51,377 bases of DNA from Limisphaerales bacterium (lineage in GTDB: Bacteria; Verrucomicrobiota; Verrucomicrobiia; Limisphaerales; UBA11358), in assembly GCA_003161635.1 (NCBI GenBank), contig PMOA01000084.1:1-51377 (forward strand), written 5' to 3'. This document shows positions 42,733 to 51,162 of the stretch, in pieces. Both the position numbers and the translations under genes were made by a program. Position 1 is the stretch's first letter. The number at the start of each line of letters is the position of its first letter. Below the pieces are notes generated by a model. It worked only from the letters and a program-made list of their open reading frames with translations. It was not told the DNA's origin and did not search any database.

Positions 42733-45700
42733 AATTTCGACAACAATCTCCACACGCGCAACGCCTCGGTCACGCCCCACGCCTGTGCGTCACAACCGCG
42801 TTGTGCGTGTGGCGCGTCGCCATCCAGAATTTCCGGTATCTGGCCAAGGCAGCCTTCGTTCAGCAATTGCTCCATGCTGCCGAGATACGCGCGCGCTGCG
42901 GCGACGGCTTCCGGTGAAAAATCCCACGCGCACGCGAGCGCTTCGCAAAAAACCGGAAACGTCCACGTCCACGCCGTGCCATTGTGATACGCGGGTTTGC
43001 GACGCGTGTCCTCGTCACCTTCGTAACGCGGCCAGTATGGCTCGACGGGGTTGTTCAACAATTGTCCGTCGCGGTAAATCGGCAGCGGGACCGAAACCGG
43101 CAATGGTGCGAGCGACCGCAACGCGCCGGGCACGACCAGATATTTTTGCGCCGTTTCAACGCAGCATTTCGCGTGTTCGCCGGTCACGAGGCCGAGGCTG
43201 ACGGCGAACAGATAATTGCCGCGCAACGTGTCGTCCACCCTTGCCTCGGCGGCAGATTGGCCGTTTTTTGCGATCAACAAATCGGCGTAATAGCCGCGTT
43301 CTTCGAGCCAAAAAAGTTTTTCCAGTGAAGCAATTGCGCGCGCGGCAAGGTCACTCCATTTTTTGCGTTCAGCGCGCTCGCTGATTTTCTCAAGCTGTTG
43401 CAGGAGGCGAATCCACAAAACCTGGATTTCAATCGGGTAGCCTTCACGGGGCGTGCCGGCGGGAAAGTTCGTGTCCATCCAGGTGAAATGAGCCGGACTC
43501 CAAATCAGCGCCGAGCCCGCATCCATGCGGATGCCGTTCGGCGTGCCGCGAGCGTAATTCTCCGCGATGCTCGTCAACACGTCGCGGATCGCGCGGCCAT
43601 TTTCATCAACCGATACGCAAAAAAAATCTTCGCTGGGAGGGACGCCGTGGCGGCGTCCCATTTTTTTGGAAGAAGTCAGGGCCGGCGACACGCCGTCCTT
43701 CCCAAAATTGGCAATTTCCTCGCACACGAGCGCGAACCACAACGGCGCGTCGGAGGTGTCGCGGTTGAAGGCGTTGTCGCCGAAAATGGCGTTGGGCAGC
43801 GTGCCGTCCTTCTCGAATTTCGCGAACGTGAGCAAAATTTGCCTTACTTCGTCAATCATTCCGGCGGCGAGCAAACCGCGGCAGGCAATGAACGTGTCGC
43901 GGCCCCAGTCCAAAAACCACGGATAACCGGCGATGACAGTTTTGCCTTTGCCGCGCCGGACGACGAATTGTCTGGCGGCGCGCAAAAGTTGGTTGCCGAA
44001 GGCGTCGCCGGTTTTCGCCATTTCCAGTTTCAAATCAAAAATTTGAAATTCCGAAGGCGGCAAACCGGCCGTTTCCGCCGTGGCCACGAGCATGACGTTT
44101 GCGCCCTTGGGCAGCGGCAATTCAAACCAGCCGGGGCTGTAGACGTCGCCGCTGCCGGCCTGGCCGCGACTTTGTTCAACCGGATGCGGAATGTTCTCGC
44201 ACCACTCGGGTTGCGAATGATATTCGCCGCTGTTCGCAAACACACGCAATTGCCGGTCCGGCGCGGGCGTTAAGGCGAAACCGATGCAATTTCGGATTTC
44301 GGATTTCGGATTTCGGATTTCATGCGTGTTGGTTGAGAAATGGTGGTCCGCGCCGCCGGTGTGTCTGGTTTCCTGATGGAAATTACGATCTTCAATGTCG
44401 AACCTCACGGTCAGGCGTACGTCGGCTTCGACGGACAACTGTTTGCCGCACGCGCGTTTGGCCGTCGGTCGGGCAAAATGAAACACCGTTGCATTTTTCC
44501 CTTCGAGCATTTCGGCGCGCAACTCGATTTCGACCGTCCGCCCGTCGCCGGCATTGGCGACAAACTGCCAGACGGCTGGCGGACCGGCGGCAAACGACGC
44601 GAGATTTTTCACGTTGAGCGGTGAAAGAAAGCCGTTGGCATTGACCCATGCCCGGAGGCGTTTGACAAAGACATGACGATCCACCGGGACGCTGGAGTTC
44701 AGGTTTGCGCCGAGCACGCAGTCGTATTTGGAATTCACGCGGCCTAGGTCCACGCAGAGCCGCGCCATGCCGCCGATGCCGTTCGTGAGCAAAACCAAAT
44801 CACCGGGTTTCGGATTTCGGGTTTCAGATTTCGGATTGGCCGACAGAAAACGAATTGCAGCGGCAATGTGCTGCGATGCGGCGGCATAACGTTCCAAAAT
44901 CAATTCAGCGTCTGTCGCAGTTTCGCGCGGCTGAAGACAGGCGATCTGACCGTCGCCAACGGCAATGGATTGGACATGAATCGCGCGCTCGTTTTCATTC
45001 TGCATTCTGCATTCTGCATTCTGCATTTGCAGTGTGGCCCGGAAGGGAGCATTGTCCTGGATGAGCAGCCAATGGCCGGGCGGGACCAGCGTCACGCGGC
45101 GGCGGTCGAGCAAGGTCCAGATGATGACACGCGGGAAATTTTTTTGTTGTTCCGCGTCACGTAACAATTCGACCAGGGAAGATTTTAAGCCACGCGTGGC
45201 AAATTCACTGGCGGCGGCAAGAAAATTGGCTGGCGAACGCTCGACTTGTGCGGCGAGCCAGCGCCAGTCGAGGCCGTCAATCGTTTCGACCGGCACGATT
45301 TTACCCAGTGCTTCGAGCGCCCAGGCGGCTTGCGCGCGGGCGCGACGGTAAGCGTCGCCGCTTAAACCTTGCGGCTCTGCCGCGGGTGCGAGGCAATGGC
45401 ACGCGCCGGGCCCAAGCGTGAAAGTGATTTTGTCCTTCTCGATGGAAAATTTCGGAAACGGCTGGCCCAGCAAATCAATTTCGGATTTCAGATTTCGGAT
45501 TTCGGATTTTGAAATTGCGGATGGATTTTCTTTTTCAGCATCCGTGTTAACAAGAACCAGGACAGAATCTTTACCTTCGGCGGATTCGCGAAGCAGCGCA
45601 TAAACCGGCGAGTCGGGCGTGCTGAGTCGCGTGAGTTTTGCGCCGTCGAAAAAGCACGGGTGGCTGGCGAGCAGGTGGTTGAGTTGCGCGAGTTCGGAAA

Positions 45701-47126
45701 CAATGTTGTCAGGGTTGTCCCACGCGAGGCCGGCACAGCCGTGGACTTTGATTTTTTCGGCGGCGAGCCATTCGACACCCCCGGTGAAACCAAAACCGCC
45801 ACTCGCGCTCGTCAGCGCGCAAAGACGGTTTCGCAACAGCGACCATGCGCGCCCGCGGGCGGCAAGGCGGTCGTTGTCATGGGTCTCGCTGTAATGAACG
45901 TAGGTGCCGACGCGCGAACTCTGGCGATTTGCGTAGTCGAGGTAGTCGGCGATCTGGCGGCCGGAGTAATTTTGGAAAAGTTCGGAGTAAGCCCATTGCA
46001 TTTCGCCGTCGGTGAGCAAATTTTCGGTGGCTTCCCACGAGCCGCCGAGTCCTTCGAGCAGGAAGATGGTTTCGGGAAATTCGTCCTGCACACGGGCGAT
46101 GATGTATTGCCAGGCGGGCACGGGAATTTTGTAGCCGGCGTCACAACGAAAACCATCCACGCCGCGACGGCACCAGATTAAAAGCGCGTCGGCGATTTTG
46201 TCCCACAGCGCGATATCATCCTGCTTCAATTCGACGAGGTCTTCCCAGGTTGTTCCCCACGCGCCGGGGCTGGCGAATGTGCCGTCGGAGTTTCGCAGAA
46301 AAAATTCGGGATGATTTTCCTGCAAGGCCGCGCCCCAACCGGTGTGGTTGATGACGATGTCAAGGAACACCCGTGCGCCGAGCGAGTGCGCGGCATGGGT
46401 GAATTCGTAAAATTGATTCACACCGGTGGTGCGTTTGTCGAATTCGACGAGTGCCGGATCAATTGCGGTCAGGTCAAGCGCGGCATACGGGCTGCCAAAA
46501 CGCCCAAAGCGCGCGAAAGTTGTGGGCGTGGGATGAATCGGCAGTAAATGAATGATACGGCAACCAAGCGTTTGGACGATGTGCGGCAACTGGCGGGCCA
46601 GATCGCGGAGCTTGCCGGATGGTGGAATGACGGTGAAGTTTTTTTCATCGAGCTGCTGGAGTTGAACTTCGAGTTTTTTGTCGCGCGGGAATGACAAATT
46701 TTTCGTCGCACCAAAAAGTCGGGTGAAGGCGCAATAAATTGTGTTCGCGGTGCGGGCAAAGTTGGGATGAACACTGATGCCGACGTCCTGGCCATCGGGC
46801 CAATGCTGCCAGCCTTTCGGGTCGAGCAGATACGCTTTGGCTTTGAAGAAGCCGGCTTCAGCGAGCGGCAATTCGATTTGCCAGGCATCGCCGTTTTGTT
46901 GCATCGGCACGTCGCGCCAGGATTCGCCGGCGTGAACCGGGCCGCCGGCGTGCGCGGCGATGATTTCGCGCCGGAGTGCTGTGGCGCGACCGAGATTGGT
47001 GCGGAGCAAAGCGCGCCAGCCGTTGCGCCCGCTGCCGTCGTGGAGCGTGAAATGGATGCGGTCGCCGACGAAACGCACGAGGCGTTCGCCGGTCGCGGGT
47101 TCCATGATTGGAACGGGTTGCGGCAT
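42729..47126 (-). CDS. Bifunctional glycogen debranching enzyme (GH13 plus amylo-alpha-1,6-glucosidase)
   Basis: About 1465 residues from ATG 47126 (MPQPVPIMEP); an open frame extends 20 residues further. Numbered from that longer frame, the N-terminal half is a GH13 transferase/amylase with the catalytic set LDIVINH (276-282), nucleophile Asp349 in GFRCDAG, Glu378 in FLLEG and Asp437 in ETHDND. The C-terminal part (about 1060-1480) is an amylo-1,6-glucosidase with WFLDWGRDTFIACRG and YHNGTAWTWTFPVF. This two-domain plan is like eukaryotic debranching enzyme. The coding region holds a 69-base palindrome (43635-43703) and at least four heptamer arrays, all in frame, mostly in linkers. Role: removing glycogen branches. 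Confidence 0.9.
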   Translation of the reverse strand: MPQPVPIMEPATGERLVRFVGDRIHFTLHDGSGRNGWRALLRTNLGRATALRREIIAAHAGGPVHAGESWRDVPMQQNGDAWQIELPLAEAGFFKAKAYLLDPKGWQHWPDGQDVGISVHPNFARTANTIYCAFTRLFGATKNLSFPRDKKLEVQLQQLDEKNFTVIPPSGKLRDLARQLPHIVQTLGCRIIHLLPIHPTPTTFARFGRFGSPYAALDLTAIDPALVEFDKRTTGVNQFYEFTHAAHSLGARVFLDIVINHTGWGAALQENHPEFFLRNSDGTFASPGAWGTTWEDLVELKQDDIALWDKIADALLIWCRRGVDGFRCDAGYKIPVPAWQYIIARVQDEFPETIFLLEGLGGSWEATENLLTDGEMQWAYSELFQNYSGRQIADYLDYANRQSSRVGTYVHYSETHDNDRLAARGRAWSLLRNRLCALTSASGGFGFTGGVEWLAAEKIKVHGCAGLAWDNPDNIVSELAQLNHLLASHPCFFDGAKLTRLSTPDSPVYALLRESAEGKDSVLVLVNTDAEKENPSAISKSEIRNLKSEIDLLGQPFPKFSIEKDKITFTLGPGACHCLAPAAEPQGLSGDAYRRARAQAAWALEALGKIVPVETIDGLDWRWLAAQVERSPANFLAAASEFATRGLKSSLVELLRDAEQQKNFPRVIIWTLLDRRRVTLVPPGHWLLIQDNAPFRATLQMQNAECRMQNENERAIHVQSIAVGDGQIACLQPRETATDAELILERYAAASQHIAAAIRFLSANPKSETRNPKPGDLVLLTNGIGGMARLCVDLGRVNSKYDCVLGANLNSSVPVDRHVFVKRLRAWVNANGFLSPLNVKNLASFAAGPPAVWQFVANAGDGRTVEIELRAEMLEGKNATVFHFARPTAKRACGKQLSVEADVRLTVRFDIEDRNFHQETRHTGGADHHFSTNTHEIRNPKSEIRNCIGFALTPAPDRQLRVFANSGEYHSQPEWCENIPHPVEQSRGQAGSGDVYSPGWFELPLPKGANVMLVATAETAGLPPSEFQIFDLKLEMAKTGDAFGNQLLRAARQFVVRRGKGKTVIAGYPWFLDWGRDTFIACRGLLAAGMIDEVRQILLTFAKFEKDGTLPNAIFGDNAFNRDTSDAPLWFALVCEEIANFGKDGVSPALTSSKKMGRRHGVPPSEDFFCVSVDENGRAIRDVLTSIAENYARGTPNGIRMDAGSALIWSPAHFTWMDTNFPAGTPREGYPIEIQVLWIRLLQQLEKISERAERKKWSDLAARAIASLEKLFWLEERGYYADLLIAKNGQSAAEARVDDTLRGNYLFAVSLGLVTGEHAKCCVETAQKYLVVPGALRSLAPLPVSVPLPIYRDGQLLNNPVEPYWPRYEGDEDTRRKPAYHNGTAWTWTFPVFCEALACAWDFSPEAVAAARAYLGSMEQLLNEGCLGQIPEILDGDAPHAQRGCDAQAWGVTEALRVWRLLSKL
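43635..43703. repeat. GGGAGGGAC-type palindromic element inside the debranching enzyme gene
   Basis: The element is 69 bases, exactly 23 codons, with outer arms GGGAGGGACG and CGTCCTTCCC and inner hairpins of the GACGCCGT/GGCGTCC type. It encodes GVSPALTSSKKMGRRHGVPP on the minus strand. It is a sister of 12602-12659 in the aminotransferase gene. Confidence 0.85.
44290..44331. repeat. Heptamer ATTTCGG array within the debranching gene
   Basis: Five to six nearly perfect copies of the seven-base unit, read on the minus strand as EIRNPKSEIRN. Because seven is not a multiple of three, each copy is read in a shifting frame, giving a period of seven residues. Confidence 0.85.
44805..44838. repeat. 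Second ATTTCGG-type heptamer array in the debranching gene
   Basis: About four to five copies of the same unit with GGGTTTC and AGATTTC variants. Translated as NPKSETRNPKPG. Confidence 0.8.
44995..45028. repeat. TTCTGCA heptamer array in the debranching gene
   Basis: Four to five perfect TTCTGCA units. Translated on the minus strand as QMQNAECRMQNEN. It is a different heptamer from the neighbouring arrays. Confidence 0.85.
45477..45515. repeat. Third ATTTCGG-type heptamer array in the debranching gene
   Basis: About five copies, with an AGATTTC variant. Translated as ISKSEIRNLKSEI. It falls between the GH13 module and the next region, likely a surface linker. Confidence 0.85.
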
Positions 47127-47300
47127 TTTTCGGTTCCGGTGGTTGCCGGATGACGTTACGATTCCGCAGATGGTGGCGGAAAGCAATGCCGCAAGTGCAG
47201 CTGGTGGTTTAAGGTGGTTTAAGAGGAGGTTGCGTTGTTGCTTTTGAATGCTTAAAGTGGCGCGAGGATTGCTGATTTGAAGCTGGCAAACAATTAAATC

Positions 47301-48155
47301 ATGGATACGGTGGCATTAAGTCCCAGCGAAGAAGCTCAATTGCAACAGACGATTGAGATGTTCGAAGTCATTACCCAATCGCAGCCCAACGATTGCCAGT
47401 CACTGGAAATTCTCAAGGAAGCCTATACCAAGATGGGTCGCGAACAGGATATCATCAACACATCCAAGCGCATCGCGCAAGCTTACATGCAGTCGGGGCA
47501 GCTTTCATCGGCGATTTTGGAATACGAGACAGTTTTACAACGGCGTCCGGATGATGCTGACGTGCAGGCGGCGCTCAAGCAAATTGAGGACAAGGCGAAC
47601 AATGTGGCGGTGCAATCCGCAGGCGTGGAATCGGCGGCGTCGGTGTCGGGGTCTCAGTCCGACACGGCGGGATTTCGCAAAAAGGCGCGCCCGGCGGCAA
47701 CGGAGATTGACGATGGCCGCAAGACGATGCGCAAAATTTTCGTCGAGAGCAAAATCATCGCCGCGGGTGATTTTGATTTGTGCTGGCGCACGGTGGACTT
47801 GACCGCGGCGGCATCGGATGTGGTCGAACCGTTCATCCACGCCCTCGCGGAGAAAAAGATTTTAACCGTGGAAAAATCCCTCAAGTTGCTGGCCGACAGG
47901 TCGCGCACGGCGTTTTTGCCGCTGGAAAAGTACGATGTGGACATTGACTTGACGCGTGGCTTTCCGGCGGAAGTTTGCCGCCGCTGGTGCGTGCTGCCAT
48001 TCGACCGGATGAGCAAATCCATTTTGGTGGCAACCGCCAATCCGTTTAATCAGCAGGCAGTGAAGGATCTGGCTGAAGCCACCACGCACCGGCTGCTGTG
48101 GTATTTGGCGCCGCCCGCCGACCTGATCTCCAACCTTCGCATCGCGTTCCGTTAA
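47301..48155 (+). CDS. TPR protein with a GspE N-terminal-like (MshEN) domain
   Basis: A 284-residue protein. Residues about 10-105 form tetratricopeptide-like helices (LEILKEAYTKMGREQD, LSSAILEYETVLQRRPDDADVQ). Residues about 135-284 resemble the N-terminal domain of type II secretion / type IV pilus ATPases (FLPLEKYDVDIDLTRGFPAEVCRRW, then SILVATANPFNQQAVKDL). No Walker motifs. The next gene, a full GspE/PilB ATPase, begins four bases after the stop, so the two are surely one unit. It may be an adaptor or regulatory partner for that ATPase. Divergent from the debranching enzyme. Confidence 0.8.
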   Translation: MDTVALSPSEEAQLQQTIEMFEVITQSQPNDCQSLEILKEAYTKMGREQDIINTSKRIAQAYMQSGQLSSAILEYETVLQRRPDDADVQAALKQIEDKANNVAVQSAGVESAASVSGSQSDTAGFRKKARPAATEIDDGRKTMRKIFVESKIIAAGDFDLCWRTVDLTAAASDVVEPFIHALAEKKILTVEKSLKLLADRSRTAFLPLEKYDVDIDLTRGFPAEVCRRWCVLPFDRMSKSILVATANPFNQQAVKDLAEATTHRLLWYLAPPADLISNLRIAFR

Positions 48156-48159
48156 AGCC

Positions 48160-49899
48160 ATGGCCAAAGTCAAATCATTCGGAGAACGCATCGCTGACGC
48201 ACTCGTCGAGGACGGCTTGTTGTCGGCGGGGCAGATCGGGGAACTGCTTGAACAGCAAAAAAAGGAGGGGGCGCGCCTCATCAAACTCATTGTCGACAAA
48301 TCCTACGTCAGCGAGCAGGACCTGGCTGTTTCCATGGGGCGCGTGCTGAACGTACCGCCCGTCAATCTTGCGCGTGTGAGTATTCCGCCGGAAGTCGTCG
48401 AATTGCTGCCGCGCGACACGGCGCACAATTACAAGGTTGTTCCCGTTTCACGGTTGGAAAACAGGCTATTCCTCGCGATGGCCGACCCGCTGAACGTCCT
48501 GGCAATTGACGACGTCAAGCGCATCACCAAACTCGAAATATCTCCGCTCATCGCGTCTGAAAAAGCCATCGTTGACAAGTTGAACGCCTTCGATGCCGCC
48601 AAGAGCGGTTCGATGGAAGATATCATTCAGGACGCTCAAAAGCAGAATGAAGCCGACGCGGAAGCCGATTCTATCGAAGCTGTCAAGGAGGGGATGGAAG
48701 AGGTCAACCTTGACCAGCTCGCCGCTTCCAGCGGAGAAGCGCCGGTCATCAAACTTGCCAATCTCATCATCATCCAGGCCATCAAGGACCGCGCCAGCGA
48801 TATTCACCTGGAGCCTTTTGAAAAAAACATGCGCCTGCGTTACCGGGTGGACGGCGTGCTCATGGACGCAACGCCGCCGCCCAAGCAAATGCAACTGGCG
48901 CTGGCCTCGCGCTTCAAAATCATGAGCAGCCTGGACATTGCCGAACGCCGCCTGCCGCAGGACGGTCGCATGCGCGTGCGCGTCAGCGGCAAGGACTTTG
49001 ACCTGCGCGTGTCCGTGATGCCCACCGTTCACGGTGAGAAAGTCGTCCTGCGCGTTCTCGACAAGACAAATCTGTCCGCGAGCATAGACAAGCTCGGTTT
49101 GGATCCCGAAACCTTCAAGCGATTCAAGGGCGCCATTGATGCGCCGCACGGATTGATTCTCGTCACCGGCCCGACGGGTTCGGGCAAAACCACGACCCTT
49201 TACTCCGCGCTCAACGAACTGAACAACCCCATTTACAACATCATCACCGTCGAAGACCCGGTGGAATTCCAGATTCCTGGCATCAACCAGGTGCCGACCA
49301 AAAAGGAAATCGGCCTCACTTTTGCCAACGCCCTGCGTTCCATTCTGCGCCAGGACCCGGACATCATCATGATCGGTGAAATTCGCGACACCGAGACCGC
49401 CGAAATCGCCATCGAAGCCGCGCTCACCGGACACCAGGTCTTGAGCACCATGCACTGCAACGACGCGCCCGGCGCCATCGCACGACTCGATGACATGGGC
49501 ATTGCGCCGTTTTTGATTTCCTCGTCCGTCATTCTTTCCTGCGCGCAACGCCTCATGCGCCGCATTTGTTCGCATTGCCGCGAGCCGGTGACTTATCCGC
49601 CCAAAATGTTTGAAGATCTCGGTATTGACCCCGCCACTTTCAGCGGTGTGCAACTTTATCGCGGCCGCGGCTGCGACCGTTGCAAAAATTCCGGTTACGC
49701 CGGCCGCATGGCCATCATTGAAGCCATGACCATCACCGACCAGATCCGCAAACTCGTCATTGCCCGCGCCAACACGCGCGAGCTGGGCAAAGTGGCCATC
49801 AGTCAGGGAATGCGCACACTCCGCATGGTCGGACTCGACCGCGCGCGCGAGGGCGTCTCGACGCTGGAACAAGTGCTCCTGATCACCTCGGCGCATTGA
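48160..49899 (+). CDS. GspE/PilB-family secretion or pilus assembly ATPase
   Basis: A 579-residue AAA-like hexameric ATPase powering type II secretion or type IV pilus assembly. The N-terminal GspE-N/MshEN domain is at about 1-150. Walker A is GPTGSGKTTT at about 337-346 and Walker B DIIMIGEIRD near 400. The histidine box is GHQVLSTMHCNDAPGA. Two CxxC pairs, CSHC (about 470) and GCDRCKNSGYAGR (about 505), form the zinc motif. No secretin or pseudopilin gene follows. GspE or PilB cannot be distinguished here. Confidence 0.92.
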   Translation: MAKVKSFGERIADALVEDGLLSAGQIGELLEQQKKEGARLIKLIVDKSYVSEQDLAVSMGRVLNVPPVNLARVSIPPEVVELLPRDTAHNYKVVPVSRLENRLFLAMADPLNVLAIDDVKRITKLEISPLIASEKAIVDKLNAFDAAKSGSMEDIIQDAQKQNEADAEADSIEAVKEGMEEVNLDQLAASSGEAPVIKLANLIIIQAIKDRASDIHLEPFEKNMRLRYRVDGVLMDATPPPKQMQLALASRFKIMSSLDIAERRLPQDGRMRVRVSGKDFDLRVSVMPTVHGEKVVLRVLDKTNLSASIDKLGLDPETFKRFKGAIDAPHGLILVTGPTGSGKTTTLYSALNELNNPIYNIITVEDPVEFQIPGINQVPTKKEIGLTFANALRSILRQDPDIIMIGEIRDTETAEIAIEAALTGHQVLSTMHCNDAPGAIARLDDMGIAPFLISSSVILSCAQRLMRRICSHCREPVTYPPKMFEDLGIDPATFSGVQLYRGRGCDRCKNSGYAGRMAIIEAMTITDQIRKLVIARANTRELGKVAISQGMRTLRMVGLDRAREGVSTLEQVLLITSAH

Positions 49900-49911
49900 C
49901 ACGCCGTCCGC

Positions 49912-51009
49912 TCAAAATTTTCGTTGCGGAATAGCGAATGGCTGCGGTGTGAGCGACAACCAAGGCGGCGGCTGCGGCCCCCAGGCGGCGGCCGATGGAG
50001 GCGACGTTAAACTTAGACTCCAGATACTGGGTAACTTCGGCATCTCGGCGGGCTTGCCAATCCCGTTGTTCAATGGAGTGAATGACGCGCCGACCGGAGT
50101 CAGTGAAGACTGTCGTTCAACCAATGGCAAGAACTCGACGAGTTTCAGAGGGGATGACGCGCCGACCGGAGCCAGAAAAGACTGGCCAAAGCCGGAACTC
50201 AGCGCCGTTTGCGGCAGGGAGGTTTTTATGCCGCTCAATGAAGGGGTTGTTGCCGCGGCGGTGGATGACGAGTCTGGCTTAAGCAATTGTCTGAACCGTT
50301 CCATGTTCATCTGTTGCGCCATGGTGACAACCGGCGACGGCGACGGTGAGCCGAACAATTTTGACCATCTGTTGTTTCCATTTTGCCCGGCAAATGTTCG
50401 ATTGTTCGGTACGGAATTAAGCAGCGGGCTGGCCATGTTGTCTGGACTTCCCAATTCACCGGGGATGGAGTTCAACATGTCGGGCTGTTTATCGGAAAAA
50501 TTCCAGGTTGGAAACGCATGGGTATTGGTGTTGACCGTCGGCGTTTGATTCTGCCTTTCGGTGTAGCGTTCCAGCGCCGTTAAATTTTTTGGCCGGCCGG
50601 CCGCGTCATGTTCCTGGATTCCCAGGATCTTTTCCGGCGTGGTCGCGCCGAGGATTTCCGCGGGCGTCAACAGCATCCAATTCTTGCGCCGATCCAGCAG
50701 GTCCTGCATCCGCAACGTCTCGGCGGGTGAAACCACCGGCGCGCCCGGCAGCAACGGCATGTCAACGGGCGGACCGCTGAAGCTGAACGGTGGCGGAGCC
50801 CGCAAAGTGTTGCCAAAATCCAGCGACTCCGGCGGCTTGGGCGAAAGCGACGGCATGTTGGAGAAAACAATGTCGCTCTCCGGCGAGGAAAACAAAATGG
50901 ATTGTCCCGGGCGAAGTGCTGCGCGCTGCGCTTGGGCGGAAAACACCGCACCCAACACGGCGGCGGCCAAAGGCAACACGCGTTTCAAATATGCAAAGCT
51001 GAAACCCAT
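49912..51009 (-). CDS. Secreted proline- and serine-rich protein of unknown function
   Basis: A 365-residue protein with a signal peptide (LPLAAAVLGAVFSAQAQR, cleavage expected after AQA near residue 27). The mature part is low in hydrophobic residues and rich in Pro, Ser and Asn, with an ordered-looking region of roughly residues 90-130 (LRMQDLLDRRKNWMLLTPAEIL). The C-terminal half has two short repeats, FLAPVGASSPLKL and SLTPVGASFTPLN, encoded by near-identical DNA at about 50082-50112 and 50154-50184. No family recognised. It converges with the GspE gene with 12 bases between the stops. Confidence 0.7.
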   Translation of the reverse strand: MGFSFAYLKRVLPLAAAVLGAVFSAQAQRAALRPGQSILFSSPESDIVFSNMPSLSPKPPESLDFGNTLRAPPPFSFSGPPVDMPLLPGAPVVSPAETLRMQDLLDRRKNWMLLTPAEILGATTPEKILGIQEHDAAGRPKNLTALERYTERQNQTPTVNTNTHAFPTWNFSDKQPDMLNSIPGELGSPDNMASPLLNSVPNNRTFAGQNGNNRWSKLFGSPSPSPVVTMAQQMNMERFRQLLKPDSSSTAAATTPSLSGIKTSLPQTALSSGFGQSFLAPVGASSPLKLVEFLPLVERQSSLTPVGASFTPLNNGIGKPAEMPKLPSIWSLSLTSPPSAAAWGPQPPPWLSLTPQPFAIPQRKF

Positions 51010-51162
51010 CTCAAACTATCAGGCTAATCAATTGGACACTCTGCGTCAAAAATAAATTCAAAACCCGTGAATTCTTTTGAATTAAATGACGATTTAGACA
51101 GTAAAACTCCGCTTCGGTCACAGCCCCGGCTTTCGATTTTCGACCCTCGATTTTCGACCGCT

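Noticed and set aside
44290-45030. CRISPR-like appearance of evenly repeated short units
   Set aside because: Units are seven bases without spacers and lie in a coding region, so they are tandem repeats, not a CRISPR array.
48466-49902. 478-residue minus-strand open frame across the GspE ATPase
   Set aside because: Shadow frame in high G+C DNA; composition is implausible and the plus-strand protein has intact Walker motifs.
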